Positions 1 to 5,320 of a stretch of 9,875 bases of DNA are shown one piece after another. Source of the stretch: an uncultured Methylophilus sp. (GTDB lineage: Bacteria; Pseudomonadota; Gammaproteobacteria; Burkholderiales; Methylophilaceae); the NCBI GenBank assembly GCA_936943315.1, contig CAKZJM010000332.1:1-9875 (forward strand), given 5' to 3'. The notes below the pieces were generated by a model. That model made no database searches and was not told the origin of the DNA. It worked only from the letters and a program-made list of their open reading frames with translations. Position 1 is the stretch's first letter, and the number at the start of each line of letters is the position of its first letter. Made by a program: the position numbers and the translations under genes.

Positions 1-993
1 TTGCTGGCGCTGCTTGAGTCGGGCCTGAGTCTGATCGAGGCCATTGAAGGCCTGGCTGAAAAAGAACAGCATGACCATGCGCGCGCGGTGCTCACACGCT
101 TGCGCACAGCCCTGTATGAGGGCCTGCCCTTGTCGCAGGCGCTGGCCTTACAACCCTCTGTGTTTAGCCCGCTCTACATTGCACTGATCCGCGCCAGTGA
201 ACGTACCGGTGACATGGTGCAGGCGCTGCGCCGCCATGTGGCTTATCAGGCGCAGGTGGATGCCATCCGCAAAAAAATTATTTCCGCGTCGATTTATCCG
301 GTATTGCTCATCGGCGTGGGTGGGTTGGTCGTATTGTTTTTGCTCGGTTATGTGGTGCCGCGCTTTAGCAGTATTTATGAAAGTGGAGGCGATAAGCTGC
401 CCTGGGCGAGCCAGATGTTGTTGCGCTGGGGACAATTGCTGCAAGGGCATGGCGAGTGGGTGTTGATCACCACGGTGGGGGTGGTTGGCCTGTTGTGGCT
501 GGGGTTTTCACGTCCGGCCAGCAAGGCCTGGCTCATGAAGCGTGTCTGGCAAATCCCCAGCCTGGGCGAGGCCTTGCGCATTTACCAGCTGGCCAGGTTT
601 TACCGCACGCTGGGGATGTTGTTACAGGGAGGAATTCCCTTGCTGACGGCGCTGGGGATGGTGCAATCTTTGCTGCCGCACGAGTTGCAGCAGTCGTTAC
701 AGCGCGTGATTACCGAGGTGCGTGAAGGCAAAGCACTCTCGGGCGCCATGGAAGCACATGGCCTGACCACCTCCATTGCCAACCGTATGTTGCGCGTGGG
801 TGAGCGCAGCGGCCAGTTGGACGACATGCTGGGGCGCATAGGCGTGTTTTACGACGAAGAAACGGCCCGTCGCGTGGAGTGGTTAAGCAAGTTGCTGGAG
901 CCTGCGCTCATGGTGCTGATCGGGTTGATCGTGGGCCTGGTGGTGGTGTTGATGTATATGCCTATTTTTGAGTTGGCGGGCGCCATTGAGTAA
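1..993 (+). CDS. gspF: GspF/PilC-family inner-membrane platform protein (5' truncated)
   Basis: Inner-membrane platform protein of T2SS/T4P-type machines, which couples the cytoplasmic ATPase to pseudopilus assembly. The visible 330 codons hold the end of a first GspF domain (about 1-115) and a complete second one (about 195-318). Hydrophobic spans lie near residues 95-118, 153-170 and 298-321. The start of the second domain carries the family pattern FYRTLGMLLQGGIPLL. The family is usually about 400 residues long, and the first visible residues (LALLESGLSLIEAIEGLAE) match a point roughly 65-75 residues into such proteins. The TTG at base 1 is therefore most likely an internal Leu codon and the true start lies upstream of the window. 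The gene ends in TAA at 991-993 and is followed by the ATPase gene, its usual partner. PilC or MshG are alternative names; the family is certain, the subtype is inferred from the neighbours. Confidence 0.95.
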   Translation: MLALLESGLSLIEAIEGLAEKEQHDHARAVLTRLRTALYEGLPLSQALALQPSVFSPLYIALIRASERTGDMVQALRRHVAYQAQVDAIRKKIISASIYPVLLIGVGGLVVLFLLGYVVPRFSSIYESGGDKLPWASQMLLRWGQLLQGHGEWVLITTVGVVGLLWLGFSRPASKAWLMKRVWQIPSLGEALRIYQLARFYRTLGMLLQGGIPLLTALGMVQSLLPHELQQSLQRVITEVREGKALSGAMEAHGLTTSIANRMLRVGERSGQLDDMLGRIGVFYDEETARRVEWLSKLLEPALMVLIGLIVGLVVVLMYMPIFELAGAIE

Positions 994-1001
994 TGGGCGC
1001 C
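979..1001 (+). other. Hairpin across the gspF stop codon
   Basis: GGCGCCATT (979-987) pairs with AATGGGCGCC (992-1001). This gives a 9-bp stem with one bulged G (995) and a 4-base loop (988-991) that includes the first base of the gspF stop codon. The following bases are GC and a run of A, not T, so it is not a standard intrinsic terminator. It could be an mRNA processing or stability element between gspF and gspE. The pairing is read directly from the sequence; any function is inferred. Confidence 0.4.
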
Positions 1002-1055
1002 GCAAAAAGAGTGTTGGTTGAGCAATGCACACCCGGAAAAATGATGGCAACAATG

Positions 1056-1065
1056 TGATGCATCA
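1056..1065. promoter_or_regulatory. 10-bp palindrome upstream of gspE
   Basis: TGATGCATCA is a perfect 10-bp palindrome ending 24 bases before the gspE start codon, inside the 96-bp gspF-gspE gap. It could be a regulator half-site or chance. I see no convincing -35/-10 pair beside it, and co-transcription from gspF looks likely. Confidence 0.15.
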
Positions 1066-1089
1066 GCATCCAATGAAAAGGAATGGCAC

Positions 1090-2799
1090 ATGAATATGCA
1101 GGATTTGCCATTAACGGATACCACCATGGAACCGTTGTCGGCACCGTTGTCGGCCACGCTGTTGCCTGAAGCGCGGCAGCTGGCTGCGCAGGCGGGCCGT
1201 CCGGTCATGGATGTGCTGGAAGAACTTTCTGGCCTGGCGCCCGATGCCTTTGTGCTCGCGCTGGGGCGGCTCATGCATTACCCCACGCTGAATGCGCTGG
1301 AGTTGCATGCCATGCACCCCGATTTCGACCAGCTAGGGTTTAATGAGTCGGCCAGCTTGCATGCCTTGCTCATGCAAAAAGACCAGCAGCTTTACCTGGT
1401 GATTGCAGACCCGTTGGATGAAGCCTTGCAAACGCGCTTGCAGCACCGCGTGCGGCTGCCGGTGCAATGGTGCCTGGCACACCGGCACGATATTGCTACC
1501 TGTTTGCAGTTTCATGAGGCGCAAATGCGCGCACTGGATCAGGTGCAGGCCTCAGAGGGCATTGGGCATGAAGAGGAGGCGCCCGTTGAAGAGTTGTCGC
1601 TCAAGTCGATCAGCGAAGACAGCAGCCCGGTGGTGCGTTTTGTGCGCTCTACTCTATATGACGCGCTCAAGGCAGGCGCCAGCGATATCCACCTCGAATC
1701 GACTGTCCATGGCTTGCGCGCCAAATACCGCATTGATGGCGTGCTTAATGAAGTGGGTGGGCTCAATGGTGTGATGCAGGCAGAGCAGGCCATTTCACGT
1801 CTCAAAGTCATGTCTGAGCTCGATATTGCCGAACGCCGTATTCCGCAAGATGGCCGCTGCAAGGTGCATGCCCTCGGGCGCGAGATTGACCTGCGCGTCT
1901 CTATCATGCCCAGCGTATTGGGTGAAGATGCTGTGCTGCGCGTACTCGACCGTAAGGCCCTCAGCGAGGCGCAAGGCATCAGCCTGGAAGTGCTGGGCTT
2001 TGCGCCGCACCTGCTGGCACAGATCCGCGCACAGGCCGAAGCGCCTTATGGCATGTTGCTGGTGACCGGCCCCACCGGCAGCGGTAAAACCACCACGCTG
2101 TACGGCATGATTTCCGAAATCAACCAGGGTCAGGACAAGATCATCACCATTGAAGACCCGGTGGAGTACCAGTTGCCGGGCGTGCTGCAAATTCCCGTCA
2201 ATGAAAAAAAAGGGCTGACGTTTGCGCGTGGTCTGCGGTCCATCTTGCGCCACGACCCGGACAAGATCATGGTGGGCGAGATCCGCGATGGTGAAACCGC
2301 GCAAATCGCGGTGCAGTCGGCATTGACTGGCCACCTGGTGCTGACGACGGTGCATGCCAATAACGTGTTTGATGTGATTGGCCGCTTTACCAATATGGGG
2401 GTCGATGCCTACAGCTTTGTCTCGGCCGTTAACGTGATCCTGGCGCAGCGGCTGGTGCGCGTGATCTGCCCGTTCTGCAAGGTGGATGACCAGCCGGATG
2501 ACCCCTTACTGCTCAAGTCTGGCTTGAGCGCAGAGGCCACCGCACATTACCAGTTTAAAAAAGGCCAGGGCTGTGGTCAGTGCCACGGCAGCGGCTACAA
2601 GGGTCGCAAAGGCATTGCCGAGCTGCTGCTGTTTGATGACCGTATGCGTGAGTTGATTGTGGCTAAAGCGCCGATCAGCCAGGTCAAAGCCCTGGCAGCG
2701 ACCACCGGCACGCGCTCTATGCGTGAGGCCGGGCTGGCGCTCGTGGCGGCCGGAGAGACCACATTACAGGAGATCAACCGTGTTACATCATTATCCTGA
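1090..2799 (+). CDS. gspE: GspE/PilB-family secretion/pilus assembly ATPase
   Basis: Cytoplasmic hexameric AAA-like ATPase that powers pseudopilus or pilus extension. The 569 residues have an N-terminal T2SSE_N-like domain (about 25-150), an acidic linker (about 160-172) and a C-terminal T2SSE ATPase domain. Visible motifs are Walker A GPTGSGKTT (327-335), Asp box TIEDPVEY (353-360), Walker B DPDKIMVGEIRD (389-400) and His box TGHLVLTTVHAN (413-424). A zinc-binding tetracysteine follows, CPFC (460-463) and CGQC (495-498), typical of GspE/PilB extension ATPases and not of PilT retraction ATPases. ATG 1090 is preceded by AAGGA (1078-1082) at 7-base spacing. In-frame ATGs at 1096 and 1126 are less well placed. 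Length is nearer PilB/MshE (about 570) than classical GspE (about 500). The last 20 bases overlap the next gene. A 12-bp tandem duplication near the 5' end encodes PLSAPLSA. Confidence 0.97.
   Translation: MNMQDLPLTDTTMEPLSAPLSATLLPEARQLAAQAGRPVMDVLEELSGLAPDAFVLALGRLMHYPTLNALELHAMHPDFDQLGFNESASLHALLMQKDQQLYLVIADPLDEALQTRLQHRVRLPVQWCLAHRHDIATCLQFHEAQMRALDQVQASEGIGHEEEAPVEELSLKSISEDSSPVVRFVRSTLYDALKAGASDIHLESTVHGLRAKYRIDGVLNEVGGLNGVMQAEQAISRLKVMSELDIAERRIPQDGRCKVHALGREIDLRVSIMPSVLGEDAVLRVLDRKALSEAQGISLEVLGFAPHLLAQIRAQAEAPYGMLLVTGPTGSGKTTTLYGMISEINQGQDKIITIEDPVEYQLPGVLQIPVNEKKGLTFARGLRSILRHDPDKIMVGEIRDGETAQIAVQSALTGHLVLTTVHANNVFDVIGRFTNMGVDAYSFVSAVNVILAQRLVRVICPFCKVDDQPDDPLLLKSGLSAEATAHYQFKKGQGCGQCHGSGYKGRKGIAELLLFDDRMRELIVAKAPISQVKALAATTGTRSMREAGLALVAAGETTLQEINRVTSLS
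1131..1154 (+). repeat. 12-bp perfect tandem duplication in gspE
   Basis: ACCGTTGTCGGC occurs twice back to back (1131-1142 and 1143-1154). The unit length is a multiple of three, so the frame is kept and PLSA is encoded twice, in the poorly conserved N-terminal tail ahead of the T2SSE_N-like domain. It looks like a replication-slippage duplication that leaves the ATPase core untouched. Confidence 0.8.
2768..2773 (+). promoter_or_regulatory. Shine-Dalgarno site fixing the GTG start at 2780
   Basis: AGGAGA lies inside the 3' end of gspE, six bases before GTG 2780. It supports this GTG over the ATG at 2657 in the same frame, whose upstream translation is a basic, low-complexity shadow of gspE. 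Confidence 0.8.
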
Positions 2800-3682
2800 G
2801 CCAGGGGTGGATTGCCGCTTAACCGACAGCCGCCGCTGGTGGCAAGCCCTCAGTGCGCCAGAACTGCGGATTGTCATCAGTGAAGATGAAATCGAAGTGT
2901 TCCAGTTTCAGCGCCAGTGGTTGCCTGGCGGACGCATGCAGATGCTGGATCATCAGCGCTACGCCTTGGCGGGCGATGGTCAGGCAGTGATCCCGTCCGC
3001 GGCCACCTGGCAGGCATTGCATACCCTCTTGGCCCCGCTGACTGGTCAGCGCTGGCATGTGGTGGTGGTGCTCTCTAACCAGTATGCCCGCTGGCTGGTG
3101 CTGCCGTGGCAAGACCAGATTCAAAGCCTGGCAGACAAAGAGGCTTATTACCGTCATGGCTTGCAGCTTGCCTTTGGCGGTGATATGCATGACTGGCCTC
3201 TGCGTGCACAGGCCACGGCTTATGGTCAGCCGACCTTGATCAATGCCATGCCTGGCGAGCTCATAGCAACATTACATGCGGTGTTGGCCGAATACCGTCT
3301 ATCGCCTGGCATGATCCTGCCCGCGTGGACGCTCTCGGCCAACCAGACGCTGCATATGCTGCGCCAGCGCAACCTGCCACTGGATGGCTGGGTGGTGTGC
3401 CGGGAGTCGCACACGCTGACCATGGCCTGCCTGATGCAGGGGCACTGGCAACAGATTCACCAACTGCCGGTGGATATTCGCTGGCAGCACACCTTGCATC
3501 AAACCCTCTGCCGTGAGCAAGTGATGCATCCCGAACGGGCGGCTTTGCCCGTGCTGTTGCCGCAGGCCTCACTGAGCGGGGTGTCTGCACAAGGGCTGGC
3601 GCCATTTACCGTCGTCGACGTGCAACCGTCGCAGGGCCTGGGTGAGGCGTTTCACCAGACCTTGCGCAGAAGGGTCACCTGA
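2780..3682 (+). CDS. PilM/GspL-like cytoplasmic alignment protein
   Basis: Predicted 300-residue soluble protein starting at GTG 2780 (AGGAGA six bases upstream), overlapping the gspE end by 20 bases. I see no hydrophobic membrane span and no signal peptide. A hydrophobic strand followed by LSNQYARWLVLPW (about 98-110), then an acidic/aromatic stretch (KEAYYRHGLQLAFG), resembles a pattern I know from GspL-type or hypothetical proteins placed next to PilN genes in betaproteobacterial secretion clusters. Position (after E, before a PilN-like gene) and lack of a membrane anchor suggest the PilM / cytoplasmic-GspL role, linking the ATPase to the inner-membrane alignment complex. I cannot identify nucleotide-binding residues of the actin-like PilM fold by eye, so the assignment rests mostly on context. 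The stop TGA shares one base with the next start (TGATG). Confidence 0.75.
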   Translation: MLHHYPEPGVDCRLTDSRRWWQALSAPELRIVISEDEIEVFQFQRQWLPGGRMQMLDHQRYALAGDGQAVIPSAATWQALHTLLAPLTGQRWHVVVVLSNQYARWLVLPWQDQIQSLADKEAYYRHGLQLAFGGDMHDWPLRAQATAYGQPTLINAMPGELIATLHAVLAEYRLSPGMILPAWTLSANQTLHMLRQRNLPLDGWVVCRESHTLTMACLMQGHWQQIHQLPVDIRWQHTLHQTLCREQVMHPERAALPVLLPQASLSGVSAQGLAPFTVVDVQPSQGLGEAFHQTLRRRVT

Positions 3683-4200
3683 TGCGGTCACCGGACTTTA
3701 ACTATGCACATGGGCGAGTGCCTGGCCCTATGCAAGTGTCACTCGCCGGTGTGTGTGTGCTTGCTGCCAGCTTGTTGCTGGCGCTATACCTGCACCTGGT
3801 GGCGGGCAATGCGGTGCTGCAAACACAAGTGAATGCAAGGCAAGCCTTAGCCACTCCTGCGGCCACGCAGCGCGCCAAACCCAATGCGATGGATCAGGCA
3901 CTGGCGGCAGAAATGGCCGATGCGCAGTTGCAACTGCAAACCCCTTGGCTGCCTTTGCTGCACGCCTTGGAGCAGGCCCACCAACCCAGTCTGTACTGGA
4001 TGCAACTGGCGCCGGACGCCAAGCGCAAACATCTGCGCATGGTGGTGCTGGCACCCAAACGGCAGCAAGGCTGGGCCTTGGTCGACAGGCTCAAAAAACA
4101 ATCCAGTTTGAGCGACGTCAAGCTCAATGCCAGCGAATCCACCGACGTCAACGGCTTAGCCATGACCACTTTTCAGCTGGAGGCCGGATGGACGTTTTAA
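3682..4200 (+). CDS. PilN-like inner-membrane alignment protein
   Basis: 172-residue bitopic protein. A short N-terminal cytoplasmic tail (about 1-18), one membrane helix (about 19-40) and a periplasmic part with a Gln/Ala-rich helical stretch (about 45-90) are followed by a small alpha/beta domain that starts around PWLPLLHALEQAHQPSLYW. This Trp-x-x-Leu-Leu-x-x-Leu beginning followed by strands is typical of PilN and of the GspL C-terminal domain. In T4P-type machines PilN binds PilM through its N-terminal tail and pairs with PilO; here it would bridge its two neighbours. ATG 3682 has AGAAGGG (3668-3674) seven bases upstream and shares one base with the preceding stop. Its 3' end overlaps the next gene by 13 bases. 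Family membership is inferred from layout and pattern, not from a search. Confidence 0.75.
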   Translation: MRSPDFNYAHGRVPGPMQVSLAGVCVLAASLLLALYLHLVAGNAVLQTQVNARQALATPAATQRAKPNAMDQALAAEMADAQLQLQTPWLPLLHALEQAHQPSLYWMQLAPDAKRKHLRMVVLAPKRQQGWALVDRLKKQSSLSDVKLNASESTDVNGLAMTTFQLEAGWTF

Positions 4201-4733
4201 GCCACGCCTGGCAGCGCATGCAATTTCGGTGGCAGCACAGTGTATTCGGACACCGCTGGTTGACGGCCTTGCTGGCCAGTCTGCTGGTGCTGAGCGGGTT
4301 GGTGATGCATGCCTGGTGGCAGCAACGGCAGTTGCAACAGGCTTTGCAGCAGCCCGTCCCTAAGGCATTGCTGAGCTCGCAGTTAAATGTAGCAGCCAGC
4401 GCGCCGGCGCTATGGCAGCAATGGCCAGCTGAGGAGGAGGCTGACCGCATTAGCGCGGAGATTCTGGCGCAGGCCGATGCCATGGGCATGCTCTTCGAGC
4501 GCGCTGAGTTCCAGTCTTTACCTGCAGAGCGCAGCCGCCTGCAAGTGCAGCGCATCAAGCTGCCATTAAAAGGGGATTACCTGCAAGTGCGACAGTTCTT
4601 GCAAACGGTGTTGCAGGCCTATCCAAGCCTGGCATTGAGCCAGTTCAAACTGCAACGCAGCGATGTTATGCAAACCGGTATCGAAGCCTATGTGGAATTT
4701 AGTTTGTATACACGCAAGCGGGGCCAGTCATGA
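4188..4733 (+). CDS. PilO/GspM-like inner-membrane alignment protein
   Basis: 181-residue bitopic protein: cytoplasmic tail (1-23), one membrane helix (about 24-44), a Gln-rich helical stretch, then a periplasmic domain ending in strands (LQVQRIKLPLKGDYLQVRQF ... YVEFSLYTRK). The segment with G-D-Y-L-x-V-R-x-F-L, followed by a C-terminal strand pair, is the pattern of PilO/GspM-type ferredoxin-like domains, in which the phrase about building a per-residue displacement or length is common. ATG 4188 has GGAGG only four bases upstream, a tight spacing; in-frame ATG 4218 (residue 11) is a possible alternative. It overlaps the PilN-like gene by 13 bases and the next gene by 4 (ATGA). It probably dimerises with the PilN-like protein. 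An ORF in this frame extends upstream to 3753, but that part is a shadow of the PilN-like gene. Confidence 0.72.
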   Translation: MDVLSHAWQRMQFRWQHSVFGHRWLTALLASLLVLSGLVMHAWWQQRQLQQALQQPVPKALLSSQLNVAASAPALWQQWPAEEEADRISAEILAQADAMGMLFERAEFQSLPAERSRLQVQRIKLPLKGDYLQVRQFLQTVLQAYPSLALSQFKLQRSDVMQTGIEAYVEFSLYTRKRGQS

Positions 4734-5320
4734 TGCGGCGCGGTATTGTTTGGTTGGCGCTGGCAGGGACGCTGTTTGCATGCTGGTGGGTAGGCAATGA
4801 AGAACCCGCCGAACTGGCAGATTCGCTGGATAGCGCGGTGGATGTTAAAAAAACTTCCCCAGTCAGGGCACGGCAAGTCAAGCCAAGCGTGACCGATTCA
4901 CACATCACACCAAGCGTTACCCATTCACACGTCACGCCAAGCGTGACTCTTGAACAAGCCATGCCGGGTCTGGCAAGCGTGCTTCCCGTTGAATCCACAT
5001 CCGTTACACCTGTGATCGTTCCTGTAGCGGTGACTGAGCCAGAAGCAGGCGTCAACCTGTTTGCCGCCCTGGAACTGCCCTCAGCAGCCAATGCAGTAGA
5101 GGTGCCAGCGCCCATCAATCCCTACACTTATGCCGGGCGGTTGCAAGAGGCCGGGCGCTGGACCATTTTTTTAACCGATGGCCAACAACAATACGTATTA
5201 CACGAAGGCGACCACTTTGCCGAAGGCTGGCAAGTGGCTGTGCTCGACGAACAAAAAGTCGTGCTGCGACACGCAGCCGAACGCTTTGAAATCAGGCTGG
5301 ATAACGGGGTGGTGTTTTGA
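4730..5320 (+). CDS. PilP/GspC-like periplasmic adaptor
   Basis: 196-residue protein with an N-terminal hydrophobic segment (about 5-21), a long low-complexity Ser/Thr/Val/Pro linker (about 25-125) and a compact C-terminal domain beginning PYTYAGRLQEAGRWTIFL and continuing with a Gly-Asp turn (HEGDHF), W-x-V and VVLRH. This is the pattern of the GspC homology-region / PilP beta domain that contacts the secretin N0 domain and ties the inner-membrane complex to the outer-membrane channel. The N-terminus reads GTLFACWWVG. Cys18 is preceded by L-F-A, a poor lipobox (Phe at -2), so it may be a GspC-like membrane anchor and not a PilP-like lipoprotein. The linker has a 9-residue tandem repeat (PSVTxSHxT). 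The start ATG 4730 overlaps the previous stop (ATGA). From memory, homologues in similar clusters carry the misleading label 'secretion system X translation initiation factor'. Confidence 0.72.
   Translation: MMRRGIVWLALAGTLFACWWVGNEEPAELADSLDSAVDVKKTSPVRARQVKPSVTDSHITPSVTHSHVTPSVTLEQAMPGLASVLPVESTSVTPVIVPVAVTEPEAGVNLFAALELPSAANAVEVPAPINPYTYAGRLQEAGRWTIFLTDGQQQYVLHEGDHFAEGWQVAVLDEQKVVLRHAAERFEIRLDNGVVF
4883..4963 (+). repeat. 27-bp coding tandem repeat, three units
   Basis: Units at 4883-4909, 4910-4936 and 4937-4963 all start CCAAGCGT and encode PSVTDSHIT, PSVTHSHVT and PSVTLEQAM. Units 1 and 2 match at 23 of 27 bases; the third is conserved only over its first 11-12 bases. The repeat lies in the flexible periplasmic linker of the PilP/GspC-like protein, where a change in copy number would change reach without breaking the frame. 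Confidence 0.85.
5306..5312 (+). promoter_or_regulatory. Candidate Shine-Dalgarno for the TTG secretin start
   Basis: GGGGTGG lies four bases before TTG 5317. It is an imperfect match, and the TTGA overlap suggests translational coupling to the upstream gene. The competing GTG 5329 has only an A-rich AAAAGA upstream. I prefer TTG but cannot exclude GTG. Confidence 0.4.

Noticed and set aside
2657..2779. Upstream extension of the PilM-like gene to ATG 2657
   Set aside because: The extension is an Arg/Trp-rich alternative-frame translation of the gspE 3' end; GTG 2780 has a good ribosome site.
3753..4187. Upstream extension of the PilO-like gene inside the PilN-like gene
   Set aside because: The translation is Gly/Ala/Gln-rich shadow sequence with no membrane helix, whereas ATG 4188 begins just before a proper membrane segment.
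4431..4440. GAGGAGGAGG as a ribosome binding site inside the PilO-like gene
   Set aside because: No start codon follows at usable distance; it encodes Glu-Glu-Glu in the real frame.
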